Part shown: positions 39,411-48,647 of the stretch, in pieces | Numbering within the stretch: position 1 is the stretch's first letter | Layout: every line of letters starts with the position of its first letter | NCBI RefSeq assembly: GCF_034092415.1 | Contig: NZ_CP139304.1 | Coordinates: 1,348,001-1,412,000 of the forward strand | Direction of reading: 5' to 3' | DNA from: Prochlorococcus sp. MIT 1341 | GTDB taxonomy: Bacteria > Cyanobacteriota > Cyanobacteriia > PCC-6307 > Cyanobiaceae | Length of the DNA: 64,000 bases | Translations under genes and position numbers: made by a program | Notes under the pieces: generated by a model | What the model was told of the DNA's origin: nothing | The model's input: the letters and a program-made list of their open reading frames with translations, nothing else | Database searches by the model: none

Positions 39411-40835
39411 CTAAAACCTTTCAATCACAGCTTCTCCAAATCCACTACAACTAATTGCTTCAACAGGTGGATCCATTAGGCGAGCAAGGTCATATGTAAC
39501 TTTTTTATCTGAGATTGATTTGCTTAACCCTTTTGTAATTAGATCTGCTGCTTCTTGCCACCCAAGAAACTCAAGCATCATTACCCCGCTCAAAATCACC
39601 GAACCTGGGTTGATTCGGTTTAGACCTGCATGTTTTGGAGCGGTTCCATGAGTTGCTTCAAAGATCGCTGCCTTATCGCCAATGTTTGCCCCAGGAGCCA
39701 TGCCTAGACCTCCTACAACAGCAGCAGCAGCATCAGATATGTAGTCACCATTGAGATTTAACGTTGCAAGGATTGAGTATTCCTGTGGTCTGGTTTGGAT
39801 TTGTTGGAAGATGCTGTCAGCAATTCTGTCGTCGACTAAAACCATTTCACGCCATTTTCCATGCCCATGACTTTTGCCTATTGCATTTAAAACTTCTTTT
39901 ATTTCTTCGCAAATTGTCTTTTGTTTCTCTGGCGTTAATGATTCATAGCCAGGTTCAATCAGTTTTGCATTTCCTTCGATTCCAAGATGGGGGCTGGAAA
40001 AATCATTTTCAAGAATCCAGCTTTCTCGCTCTGTAACACAAACTTCTCTGAATTCAGTAGTTGCTAATTCATATCCCCAGTCACGAAAAGACCCTTCAGT
40101 AAATTTCATGATATTGCCTTTATGAACAAGGGTGACGTGGCGTTTTTTTTCATTCAGTTTTAGAGCATGTTGAATCGCTTTGCGAATATGTCGTTGGCTG
40201 CCACTCTTACTTACAGGCTTTATTCCTATGCCTGCATCTGCAGGAATTTGTCGATTTCCTAGTTTGCCGTTTGCTGGAATGACAACTTTATTTAGATGTT
40301 CTTTGAGCTTGATCCCGATGGGATCATCACTTTCCCATTCGATTCCCATATAAATGTCTTCCGTATTTTCTCTATACACAATTAAATCAAGGTCCTCTGG
40401 TCTTTTATGAGGACTGGGAGTGCCTTTGTAATAGCGACAAGGGCGGACACAGGAATACAGGTCAAAAATTTGTCGAAGAGCAACATTTAATGATCGAATC
40501 CCTCCTCCTACAGGTGTTGTAAGTGGGCCCTTAATTGCGACACCGTAGGTTTGAATAGCTTTTAGGGTGTCTTCTGGAAGGTATTGATAGGTCCCATATA
40601 GATCACAAGCCTCATCTCCTGCATAAACTTTGAACCATTCGACATTTCGTTTTTTGCCATATGCTCTTTCTATGGCTGCATCGAGCACTCTTTGGGCGGC
40701 AGGCCAAATGTCAACACCTGTACCATCTCCCCGAATAAACGGGATAATTGGGTTGTCAGGTACTTGTGGCTGTCCGTTCAGGAATCTAATAGCTTGTCCT
40801 TTTGAGGGTTTTGTGAGCTTCTCGAATTGCGTCAT
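39411..40835 (-). CDS. icd: NADP-dependent isocitrate dehydrogenase
   Basis: Makes 2-oxoglutarate from isocitrate; in cyanobacteria this is the main source of the carbon skeleton for ammonium assimilation. The 474-residue protein contains PFIRGDGTGVDIWP near the start, ENTEDIYMGIEW and HKGNIMKFTEGSFRDWGYELA, GDYISDAAAAVVGGLGMAPGANIG (Mg/isocitrate and NADP side), and EATHGTAPKHAG. ATG at 40835 (MTQFEKLTKP) fits homologues better than the upstream ATG at 40889. Confidence 0.96.
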   Translation of the reverse strand: MTQFEKLTKPSKGQAIRFLNGQPQVPDNPIIPFIRGDGTGVDIWPAAQRVLDAAIERAYGKKRNVEWFKVYAGDEACDLYGTYQYLPEDTLKAIQTYGVAIKGPLTTPVGGGIRSLNVALRQIFDLYSCVRPCRYYKGTPSPHKRPEDLDLIVYRENTEDIYMGIEWESDDPIGIKLKEHLNKVVIPANGKLGNRQIPADAGIGIKPVSKSGSQRHIRKAIQHALKLNEKKRHVTLVHKGNIMKFTEGSFRDWGYELATTEFREVCVTERESWILENDFSSPHLGIEGNAKLIEPGYESLTPEKQKTICEEIKEVLNAIGKSHGHGKWREMVLVDDRIADSIFQQIQTRPQEYSILATLNLNGDYISDAAAAVVGGLGMAPGANIGDKAAIFEATHGTAPKHAGLNRINPGSVILSGVMMLEFLGWQEAADLITKGLSKSISDKKVTYDLARLMDPPVEAISCSGFGEAVIERF

Positions 40836-40973
40836 AACTTCTTGATTGATTAACAGGCGTTCTTTCGAGCCTATGTCTTTGGGGATCAATTATGTTTGAT
40901 AGTTAGCTCTATAGCTTTTCTCAGCCAAAAAGATGATTGCATTTCAACAACTGAATTGGTTCCTTTAAAGAAT

Positions 40974-41951
40974 ATGATCGATACCTCTTCCTCTGAGACT
41001 GAAAAAATAAACGAAGTATGGGTTGTGGCGGCTTGTTGGAATGAAGAAGCCGTTATATGTCAATTTATTGAAAGGGTGCTTTTACGTCCTGATGTTGCTG
41101 GATTGGTTTTAGTTGATGATGGCTCTACTGATTCGACATTGGAGAGGGTTAGACAGTGGCAGAAAAAATCTGGAGACCAAAAAAATGTTAAAAAGGTTGT
41201 TCTGATTGAATTGACTCGAAATTTTGGGAAAGAGGCAGCAATGCTTGCTGGACTTGATTTTGCGAAAGATTTCTCTGAAGCAGTTGTTTTGATCGATTCT
41301 GATTTACAGCATCCTCCAGAGTTAATTGATGAGATGGTAATAGCATGGCGCTCTGGAGCAGAAATCGTTACTGCGGTAAGGGATGATCGTGATCAAGAGT
41401 CGCTTTTTAAGATAACTAGTGCTGCCTGGTTTTATAAGATTTTTAATCGACTTGTAGATTCTGTTCAACTGATTGAAGGTGCTGGAGACTATCGACTACT
41501 TAGTGCTCCTGTTGTTGAAGCTCTTACGACAATGAGGGAGTTTGGGCGATTTTCAAAAGGGTTAGTTCCTTGGACTGGATATCGGAGCTTTGAGATTAGC
41601 TATAAAAGAGTTATACGTTCTGGAGGTGTTTCTTCGTGGAGCCCTATAAAATTATTTAGTTATGCATTAGATGGAATTTTTTCGTTTTCAGTATTACCTT
41701 TAAAGATTTGGACTTTTCTAGGGATTACAGTCTCATTTGTTAGTTTGATTTATGCATTATTAGTGATTCTACGTACAATTGTTCAGGGAATTGATGTACC
41801 AGGATACGCTTCATTGATAGTCGCTGTTTTATTTCTTGGAGGGATCCAACTCATAGGAATAGGCGTTTTAGGTGATTATATTGGAAGGGTATATGTTGCT
41901 GCAAGAGCAAGACCTCATTACTTTATTCGGCACATATATAATATAGATTAA
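40974..41951 (+). CDS. Family 2 glycosyltransferase, polyprenyl-phosphate sugar transferase type
   Basis: 325-residue protein of the DPM1/GtrB type. The catalytic GT-A domain has AACWNEEAVI, LVLVDDGSTDSTLE, a DxD in VLIDSDLQHPPELI, and GAGDYRLLSAPVVEAL of the dolichol-phosphate mannose synthase group. Two C-terminal hydrophobic segments (KIWTFLGITVSFVSLIYALL and a second near PGYASLIVAVLFLGGIQLIG) anchor it in the membrane. It is expected to move a sugar from a nucleotide to undecaprenyl phosphate; the sugar is unknown. ATG at 40974 is chosen over a TTG at 40896. It converges on the GtrA-YdjC fusion with a 9-bp gap. Confidence 0.88.
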   Translation: MIDTSSSETEKINEVWVVAACWNEEAVICQFIERVLLRPDVAGLVLVDDGSTDSTLERVRQWQKKSGDQKNVKKVVLIELTRNFGKEAAMLAGLDFAKDFSEAVVLIDSDLQHPPELIDEMVIAWRSGAEIVTAVRDDRDQESLFKITSAAWFYKIFNRLVDSVQLIEGAGDYRLLSAPVVEALTTMREFGRFSKGLVPWTGYRSFEISYKRVIRSGGVSSWSPIKLFSYALDGIFSFSVLPLKIWTFLGITVSFVSLIYALLVILRTIVQGIDVPGYASLIVAVLFLGGIQLIGIGVLGDYIGRVYVAARARPHYFIRHIYNID

Positions 41952-41960
41952 CTATATAGT

Positions 41961-43250
41961 CTAATTACTTGATTCTTTCATAAGGATAAGGTCTTTCCAC
42001 TCTTTTTGTCTCCATGGAGAAGAGAAGAACTTCTGTGAATATGGGAATTCATTATGCATTCCCATACTTTCTCCAGGTTCTAAATTTGCTGCTGGATGTA
42101 CCAGAATCATAGGTTGAGTTTGCCATGGATAAACCTGAAGAATTCTTAATTCCATCCAAGCTGACTTTATTGCATTCATGCTCATTTTACCTGTGAAAAG
42201 AACACCCGAAAATCCAGCATTTGTTTTGATGTTTGCTTTTTTAATTTGATTGGATGCAAGGTTGCTAAGAACTTGAAGTGTTAGCCACTTCAAAAAACCA
42301 CCATCTACGCAACTTTTGAGGAGATTCTCAGTTGAAGTATTATTTGGTAAGGGCTCATAAGTTGTTCTAATCCATGACACATCTTCTGTCTTGGAAATTT
42401 CCAGAAGTACATCTAGAACAATTGGTATGAGATGAATATGTTGGTGCCCATCTATTGATATTGAGTCTATCTTTGTCAGCCTTTTAAACTTTTTAATTTG
42501 TGCCAATAGCTCTTTTTTTATTGCAAGTTCTATTTCTCTCCTAAGTGATGCTCTTTTTGGAAGAAAAGATGCAAATAGTAGTTTGCTAAATGTTTGATTT
42601 AAAGAGCCTTTATGATTGGAAAGCTTTCTTACTAGTCTGCTATTACTAACTGCAATCCCTTCAGTTAGAGAAATGTGTAATGTAAGTGGAATTTGTAGTT
42701 TGTTTTTCCATGCATGAATGGCTTCATTGACGGCAATTCCATTTACTAAAAGGCTTGCACTTTGAAGCGCACCAGCTTGTGCAAGAGCGAAAATAGCTTT
42801 GTTTGTTGCGTTCGTGAGTCCTAAGTCATCTGCATGAATAACAGGTGTGGACCGAGGCCTGTGAATCCTGTTAAAGCTGAATTTTGCTGCAAATGACCAG
42901 ATAAATGCATTTATCACTGTTGGTGTGAAAATAAATATCCATGCTGTTAATCGAAGTTGTTCTACCGAGGAGAGCAAGATAGGTAACAAAGTGCAGATAC
43001 TTGTATTGATGGTGAATTGAATTAGAAGCCATCTGCGCGCAAAGCGTTTACCACCAGTGGCCTTCCGAAATGTGTAAAGAGAATGACCCAGATAACTGAC
43101 TAGTGATCCACTTAAAAATCCGATTAGATTACTAGCCCACAAAGCTATCGCTTTACTAAGGATAATTAGCACTATTGCATGTGTTCCAGCAGCAAATAGT
43201 CCAACAATGGAGTACTTGGAGACCTTGACTACTCGTTCAAAAATGATCAT
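41961..43250 (-). CDS. GtrA-like membrane domain fused to YdjC/ChbG-family deacetylase
   Basis: 429-residue fusion. Residues 5-125 form a GtrA-type four-helix membrane domain (KYSIVGLFAAGTHAIVLIIL; SNLIGFLSGSLVSYLGH; FRKATGGKRFARRW), a family linked to translocating lipid-linked sugars. From about 136 a cytosolic YdjC/ChbG deacetylase domain follows, with HADDLGL (Asp 141-142), LHISLTEG (His192) and DGHQHIHLIP (His269-273), the three expected metal-ligand sites. YdjC proteins remove acetyl groups from N-acetylated sugars. ATG at 43250 is chosen; an in-frame TTG lies at 43316. Confidence 0.82.
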   Translation of the reverse strand: MIIFERVVKVSKYSIVGLFAAGTHAIVLIILSKAIALWASNLIGFLSGSLVSYLGHSLYTFRKATGGKRFARRWLLIQFTINTSICTLLPILLSSVEQLRLTAWIFIFTPTVINAFIWSFAAKFSFNRIHRPRSTPVIHADDLGLTNATNKAIFALAQAGALQSASLLVNGIAVNEAIHAWKNKLQIPLTLHISLTEGIAVSNSRLVRKLSNHKGSLNQTFSKLLFASFLPKRASLRREIELAIKKELLAQIKKFKRLTKIDSISIDGHQHIHLIPIVLDVLLEISKTEDVSWIRTTYEPLPNNTSTENLLKSCVDGGFLKWLTLQVLSNLASNQIKKANIKTNAGFSGVLFTGKMSMNAIKSAWMELRILQVYPWQTQPMILVHPAANLEPGESMGMHNEFPYSQKFFSSPWRQKEWKDLILMKESSN

Positions 43251-43410
43251 TCTTGTTGATTCTTCTTGATGGGGATTCTTGCCCTTGCGAAAAAGCTTAC
43301 TTTTAGGGTAAAACAAATTTCAAGAGATTTTTTAAGGATTTTGCTATGAATATTTGGAAGATCCTTAAACATGATATTTCCTTAGAAGCTTTTGAGGGTA
43401 GGAGAGTTTT

Positions 43411-43839
43411 GTGAACGCCTCAGATCATGTTCATAGTATTGATTTAGCCCAAGCTCTTGCATCGTCAGTCACCTTGGTCAGGCGACATTTCCCATCGGCT
43501 TCAGTTAATTTGGCTCCATGGCGTGATGATCCTCAGACGCGTAAGTGGTCAGAAGCAGAAACGCTGGATTTTTCATTTCATTTTCCAGGATGGACTCCTC
43601 GTTTGCAGTGTCGCAGCCTCCTTTTGCAGTTGAGGTTTAGTACAGAAAAGCTCGATTTCAGTAAGCCTTATCTTTTGGGTGTTTTAATACGGGGCATGAC
43701 ATTTGAAGGAGAAAGATGGCGATTGGCTACTGTTGGTGAATGGAACCCTACGGGTCCTTATTTGCCTGAGTCATCACAGCTGATTCTTTTGAAGGAGATC
43801 TGCCGAGATCTGTTCTCTCTTTTCCCACCTTCTAATTAA
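43411..43839 (+). CDS. Picocyanobacterial-type hypothetical protein, 142 residues
   Basis: Not recognised. The protein looks globular and soluble, without a signal peptide or membrane segment. A Trp-rich middle (WSEAETLDFSFHFPGWTP) and the run LRFSTEKLDFSKPYLLGVLIRGM suggest a beta-rich fold. The start is GTG at 43411 with an AGGAG ribosome-binding site 7 bases before it. It lies upstream of ho1 on the same strand, with about 86 bp between, which does not prove a bilin role. Confidence 0.65.
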   Translation: MNASDHVHSIDLAQALASSVTLVRRHFPSASVNLAPWRDDPQTRKWSEAETLDFSFHFPGWTPRLQCRSLLLQLRFSTEKLDFSKPYLLGVLIRGMTFEGERWRLATVGEWNPTGPYLPESSQLILLKEICRDLFSLFPPSN

Positions 43840-43925
43840 CTCTTTCTAACCCTTCCTAACCAAAGTGTTCCTAAAGCCTTCATTGGCTTCTAGCTTCAAT
43901 CTAAATACCTATTGCATGCTGCTCA

Positions 43926-44642
43926 ATGCCGCTTGACCTTGCGAGGCAATTACGAGAAGGGACCCGAAAGGCCCACACAATGGCTGAAAATACTGGGTTT
44001 GTAAGCTGCTTTCTTAAAGGTGTAGTTGACAAGACCAGTTATAGACTACTTATTGCGGATTTATATTTTGTCTATTCAGCAATGGAAGAAGAGATTAGAA
44101 GGTTGTCTGATTTAGGAAATACAATTATTTCTTCTATCGACTTCCCTGAGTTGAGTAGAACTAAGGCTCTTGAACAAGATTTGATTTTTTTCTTTGGCAG
44201 TCAATGGTCAGAAGTAGTTAAACCGACAATTTCAGCCCAAGAGTATGTGGAACGTATTCATTATCTTGCTAAAGAATCTCCCGAGCTTCTTATCGGTCAT
44301 CATTATACGAGATATATTGGCGACCTTTCAGGGGGGCAAATTTTAAAGACAATTGCCAAGAAAGCTTTGAATCTTTCTGAAAATGGAGGCCTAAGTTTTT
44401 ATAATTTTGATTTGATAAATGATGAGAAAGAATTTAAGCAACAATACAGTCAAACACTCAATTCATTGAAGATTGATCAGCCTATGGTGGAATCTATAGT
44501 AGAGGAAGCTAATAATGCATTCAAATATAATATGAATATTTTTCAGGAGCTTGAAGGGAACTTGATTGCTGCGATAGGGAAGGTTGTTTTCCGTTTGTTG
44601 ACGAATAGGAAACGTCCAGGTAGTACTGAGGATAAAACCTAG
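43926..44642 (+). CDS. ho1: Heme oxygenase
   Basis: Ferredoxin-dependent enzyme that opens heme to biliverdin IXalpha, the first step of bilin synthesis. The 238-residue protein has the proximal-His region GTRKAHTMAENTGFV, the YFVYSAMEEE helix, and the distal-helix signature YTRYIGDLSGGQIL. It starts the ho1-pebA-pebB cluster, with about 113 bp before pebA, so co-regulation is likely even if not one transcript. Confidence 0.96.
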   Translation: MPLDLARQLREGTRKAHTMAENTGFVSCFLKGVVDKTSYRLLIADLYFVYSAMEEEIRRLSDLGNTIISSIDFPELSRTKALEQDLIFFFGSQWSEVVKPTISAQEYVERIHYLAKESPELLIGHHYTRYIGDLSGGQILKTIAKKALNLSENGGLSFYNFDLINDEKEFKQQYSQTLNSLKIDQPMVESIVEEANNAFKYNMNIFQELEGNLIAAIGKVVFRLLTNRKRPGSTEDKT

Positions 44643-44755
44643 AATTTCATTTAATAAAAAGTTTTAATATAGATTGCTCAATTTTTTTTAGAGCCTATGC
44701 TTAAGACTGTCTCAACCGCTCTTTGAATATACAGTTATCTAACTAAGCGAGAGTT

Positions 44756-45484
44756 ATGTTTGATACCATGCTAGAGGAATTAAATACTGGTATTCTATTT
44801 CGTGGTGGAGAGCTTATCGAGCTTCCAAATGATATTCAAACTTGTAATAGTAATAAGGGAGATGGGTTTATTAGAAACTGGCTTTGGAATGTTCCGGGAT
44901 TTCGCCGCTGGCGTGTCACTAAGTTAACCGCAGGAGAGAAATTGGAGGTTTTGAATACAGTCGCTTACCCTAATTATGATAATGACCAGCCAATTCTGGG
45001 AGTTGATCTTTTATGGTTTGGAGTTACACGAAAGTTGGTGGCTGTCCTTGACTTTCAGCCTTTAGTTCAGGACCAGGAATATTTCTCAAGACATTATAAA
45101 GGATTGATTTCTTTAAATAGTAAGTTCCCAGAACTTCGTAAGAATGAAAATATGCATTCATTTGACCCAGAGCAATATTTTTCTCCATGGTTGTTATTTT
45201 GTAGAGGGGGACTTGAAGAAGCTAACAACTCACTCCCTAAAGCTTTTAGCTCTTTTTTAACGTGTTATTGGGATTTGAGTAAAGAGATGGTGGATAAATC
45301 TTCGCGATTGTCATCTCAAGAAGTTCGTAAATTGCAAACTCATTATGATATTTATTCTTCTGAGAGAGATCCTGCACATGGATTATTTACAAGTTATTTT
45401 GGTAAGGCTTGGACTGATAAATTTGTACATACTTTCCTTTTTCCTGATAGTAATAATGACGACTCTTCTTTTGAGAGAGAGTGA
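44756..45484 (+). CDS. pebA: 15,16-dihydrobiliverdin:ferredoxin oxidoreductase PebA
   Basis: Ferredoxin-dependent bilin reductase that reduces biliverdin IXalpha at the 15,16 double bond, the first half of phycoerythrobilin synthesis. The 242-residue protein has the FDBR fold: [37 protein letters not shown], a [15 protein letters not shown] segment and [20 protein letters not shown]. It is 12 bp upstream of pebB. Assigned to PebA by order after ho1 and by the [12 protein letters not shown] motif. Confidence 0.92.
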   Translation: MFDTMLEELNTGILFRGGELIELPNDIQTCNSNKGDGFIRNWLWNVPGFRRWRVTKLTAGEKLEVLNTVAYPNYDNDQPILGVDLLWFGVTRKLVAVLDFQPLVQDQEYFSRHYKGLISLNSKFPELRKNENMHSFDPEQYFSPWLLFCRGGLEEANNSLPKAFSSFLTCYWDLSKEMVDKSSRLSSQEVRKLQTHYDIYSSERDPAHGLFTSYFGKAWTDKFVHTFLFPDSNNDDSSFERE

Positions 45485-45496
45485 ATTTAAGAAAGT

Positions 45497-46267
45497 ATGA
45501 AATTGCGAAATAGAAGTTTGGATCATATCTGCCTTCATCAATGGTATTGGCAAAAATTTATAGATGATGCAATTACATCTGTTTCAAAGTTTAATCTTTC
45601 TCCATGCCCTCTTTCTAGTGAGTTTTTAGATAAGAAAGTGTTATCAGGACCAAGAAATAAACCTTTTCATGTTTCAGTTCAGACTTGGGCTGGTTCAACA
45701 GATAAATTGAAACTTGCTAGAGCAGCTTGCATTAAGGCAGGTGATCATACTGATGTGCTTAATTTTGTTTTAATACCTTCACCTCAATATGATCTACCTT
45801 TTTTTGGAGCAGATTTTGTAAGCCTTCCTTCTGGTCACCTCATAGCACTCGATTTACAACCTGTTTTGAGGAATGACCTAACCCATTTTCGATTACTTTG
45901 GGAAGGTTTGGCTCCAATATTCAACCAATGGAGTAAAGAATTTCCATTTGGTGGAAGGATTCCAGATGAAGCAAAGAAATATTTTTCACCAGGATTCTTA
46001 TGGACAAAACTTCCTTTAGATGTGAACTCTGATCAACTTATTCAAAGTAAACTTCTACCCGCCTTTAATGCATATTTGAGTTTGTATATAGATTTACTTG
46101 AGAAATCAGAATTGGTTTCATCAAAAAGATCTGAACTGCTTTATTCAGGTCAAAAAGAGTATCTTGAATATCGCGCTGCAAAAGATCCAGCTAGGGCTAT
46201 GCTGACCCGCTTTTTTGGTAGTTCTTGGACCGAAGAATATATTCATGAGGTTTTATTTAAGCTTTAG
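45497..46267 (+). CDS. pebB: Phycoerythrobilin:ferredoxin oxidoreductase PebB
   Basis: Ferredoxin-dependent bilin reductase that converts 15,16-dihydrobiliverdin to phycoerythrobilin. The 256-residue protein has the FDBR pattern VSVQTWAGSTDKLKLARAAC, FNFVLIPSPQYDLPFFGADFVSLPSG (the active-site side), the EYLEYRAAKDPARAMLTRFFG end, and a normal length. It follows pebA by 12 bp, so the pair is almost certainly one operon passing dihydrobiliverdin between the enzymes. Confidence 0.94.
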   Translation: MKLRNRSLDHICLHQWYWQKFIDDAITSVSKFNLSPCPLSSEFLDKKVLSGPRNKPFHVSVQTWAGSTDKLKLARAACIKAGDHTDVLNFVLIPSPQYDLPFFGADFVSLPSGHLIALDLQPVLRNDLTHFRLLWEGLAPIFNQWSKEFPFGGRIPDEAKKYFSPGFLWTKLPLDVNSDQLIQSKLLPAFNAYLSLYIDLLEKSELVSSKRSELLYSGQKEYLEYRAAKDPARAMLTRFFGSSWTEEYIHEVLFKL

Positions 46268-46352
46268 CTTCCTGAATTATTGATTAATAATATATCTCTG
46301 GCAAACGTACGCATGCGTCAACTAATATTTGAACTAATAAGCGTTTTGTCTA

Positions 46353-46832
46353 GTGGCTACAAAAATATTATTTGTATGCTTAGGGAATATATGTCGATCT
46401 CCTGCTGCGGAAGGAGTCTTTCTTCACTTGCTTAAGTTGAAGAAGCTTTCTCGAGAATTTGAAGTTGATTCTGCTGGTACAGGAGGTTGGCATGTTGGTA
46501 GCCTTCCTGATAGGAGGATGCAAAAGGCCGCAAATAACAGAGGGATTGAGTTGCCTAGTCTTGCTAGAAAGATTAATAAAAATGATTTAATTAATTTCGA
46601 TTTGATATTAACAATGGATAATGAAAATCTTTGTTCTGTTAAGGCTCTCGCATCAGAGTTGGATTGTCCACCTAAAGCTAAGATTATACCGATTCTAAGT
46701 TTTGGTTCTAATCCTAACCTTACTGAAGTTCCAGACCCTTATTATGGAGGTGATATGGGATTTGAAAGAGTTCTTGATCTACTTGAGGATGCTTGTGATG
46801 GTTTACTAAAGAATTATTCTTCTAATTGCTAG
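46353..46832 (+). CDS. Low-molecular-weight protein-tyrosine-phosphatase
   Basis: 159-residue phosphatase with the P-loop CLGNICRSPAAE near the N-terminus (nucleophilic Cys about residue 9, Arg 15) and the general-acid Asp in VPDPYYGG. It may act on tyrosine kinases that control polysaccharide export or other phosphorylated proteins. It could also be an arsenate reductase-like member, but the DPYYGG motif favours a phosphatase. The start is GTG at 46353. The 3' end overlaps the panC-cmk 3' end by 11 bp. Confidence 0.9.
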   Translation: MATKILFVCLGNICRSPAAEGVFLHLLKLKKLSREFEVDSAGTGGWHVGSLPDRRMQKAANNRGIELPSLARKINKNDLINFDLILTMDNENLCSVKALASELDCPPKAKIIPILSFGSNPNLTEVPDPYYGGDMGFERVLDLLEDACDGLLKNYSSNC

Positions 46833-48366
46833 GCCATACTTCTTGAGGGACTTTCTCTTTAAATAGATCAGCAATAGAATCTACGACTTTTTCTATATTC
46901 ATGCCATCAGTAACTAGTTCAATTGCATCATGAGACTTAATAAGTGGTGAGATCTCTCTTGTCCTGTCTATTTCATCTCTCTGCCTGATTTGTGTTTCTA
47001 TTTCTTCAATACTATCGTGTGTATAGCCTCTATTTTTTAGATCTTCATATCTCCGCCTTGCGCGTTCTTTCGTGGTAGCTGTAAGAAAGATTTTTAATTC
47101 AGCATCTGGAAATACTGTACTGCCGATATCCCTTCCTTCGGCTACTAGACCTCCATTTATACCAAGTGACTTTTGGTGCGTGGTTAACACTTTTCTGACT
47201 GCTTCTTGTTTGGCTATCTCAGAAACAATATTACTAATAGATTGTGAACGTATATCTTCACTTACATCTTTCCCATCTACAAGAATTGATTGTGAACCTG
47301 ATTGGTTCAAATTAAGTTCTAATTGAAGCATTTGAATTGCATCTTTGACTTCATTTTTGTTTTTTGGGTCAATGCCTTTTTGTTGTATAAACCAAGTTAC
47401 TGCTCTGTACATTGCTCCAGTATCGAGATAAAGAAGCCCGACTTTTTTTGCGAAGATTTTAGTAACGGTACTTTTTCCAGCCCCTGCAGGACCGTCAATT
47501 GCAACTATGGGTTTGCGTTCCATGAGGAATTTGTGATCTATAAGTCTGGTTTTGCCACATTTCACTGCAGCAGCTAGCAGACTGATTGTATGGCTTTTTT
47601 GAGCTGTTTGAAGTGTCCAGGGATCTACTAACTCAAGGTATTCGACTTCTAAACCTTCTTGATTGAGTCTCTTTCTCCACTCTTGAAGTTTTATCTTTTT
47701 AGAAGATTTAAACTCTTTTTCTGCTTGAGCCAATAATCTTGGGATTGCAAGAGCTTTTTGACGTTCCTTTGCCGTAAGATATGAGTTTCGAGAGCTAAAT
47801 GCGAGACCATCTTTTTCTCGAAAAGTTTTAACTCCCCTAACTTTTAATGGAAGTTTAAGATCTTTTATGAGTTCTCGGATAATTAGTAGCTGTTGCCAAT
47901 CCTTTTCGCCAAGAACTAAAACCTCTGGTTTGACAAGCGTTAAAAGACGTTCAACTACATTGACAACTCCTTCAAAATGTCCAGGGCGACTGAGACCACA
48001 AAGACTAGAGGCTAAGTTATCTCGTGCGTTCGTTTTCGATAATGATTTCTCATTTTCAGGAAAAATATCTTGAATAGAAGGCGACCAAATTGCCGATGAT
48101 CCAGATTCTTGAGCTACTTTGCAGTCTTTTTGAAAGTTTCGTGGATATTTTTTGAAATCCTCTCCAGGCGCAAATTGTAATGGGTTTACAAACACACTTG
48201 TTAGGACGGAAATAGGTTTTGCTTCGTCAAAATTATGTGCTGCTTTAATCAGCTCACTATGACCTTTGTGCAGAGCTCCCATAGTGGGAACAAAGTAAAG
48301 GTCAAACTTTTGAGCATTGCGCCAGTGACGTAACTCATCATTTGTTCGTAGGATGGAAAAGCCCAG
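46822..48366 (-). CDS. panC-cmk: Bifunctional pantoate-beta-alanine ligase / cytidylate kinase
   Basis: Fusion found in cyanobacteria. The N-terminal PanC half makes pantothenate: FVPTMGALHKGHSELI (HxGH nucleotide site), then VLGEKDWQQLLIIR and the AFSSRNSYL segment. The C-terminal cytidylate kinase half has VAIDGPAGAGKSTVTKIFAKK, LDTGAMYRAVTW and GGLVAEGRDIGSTVFPDA. No ATG, GTG or TTG lies upstream of the MGALHKGH Met (48282), yet the in-frame sequence reads SILRTNDELRHW and extends to a stop at 48378. CTG at 48366 with GAGGTG 5 bases before it is the best start; ATC at 48354 is an alternative. Confidence 0.88.
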   Translation of the reverse strand: MGFSILRTNDELRHWRNAQKFDLYFVPTMGALHKGHSELIKAAHNFDEAKPISVLTSVFVNPLQFAPGEDFKKYPRNFQKDCKVAQESGSSAIWSPSIQDIFPENEKSLSKTNARDNLASSLCGLSRPGHFEGVVNVVERLLTLVKPEVLVLGEKDWQQLLIIRELIKDLKLPLKVRGVKTFREKDGLAFSSRNSYLTAKERQKALAIPRLLAQAEKEFKSSKKIKLQEWRKRLNQEGLEVEYLELVDPWTLQTAQKSHTISLLAAAVKCGKTRLIDHKFLMERKPIVAIDGPAGAGKSTVTKIFAKKVGLLYLDTGAMYRAVTWFIQQKGIDPKNKNEVKDAIQMLQLELNLNQSGSQSILVDGKDVSEDIRSQSISNIVSEIAKQEAVRKVLTTHQKSLGINGGLVAEGRDIGSTVFPDAELKIFLTATTKERARRRYEDLKNRGYTHDSIEEIETQIRQRDEIDRTREISPLIKSHDAIELVTDGMNIEKVVDSIADLFKEKVPQEVWPSN

Positions 48367-48647
48367 TTCAACACCTCATTAGCTTCAGCTTCATTGTGGA
48401 TTGAAATCTTGCAAAAGTGCATTATTGGCCTTCATCAGTTTTGATAGATCAATTTTTCATCTCAGTAACGGAGCTACTGTTTGTTCAGTTCAATCATTCA
48501 TATTTGGCATCGAACCATTGATATGATGCAGAACTTTCAAGATGATTAAAACTGTTTCTTATTTGGGAGCCTTAATGGCTTGAATTAACTAAGGTTTGTT
48601 GGTCCACAATCAAATGAGTAGGACTATTTGCCCAGCTATTTGGAGCT

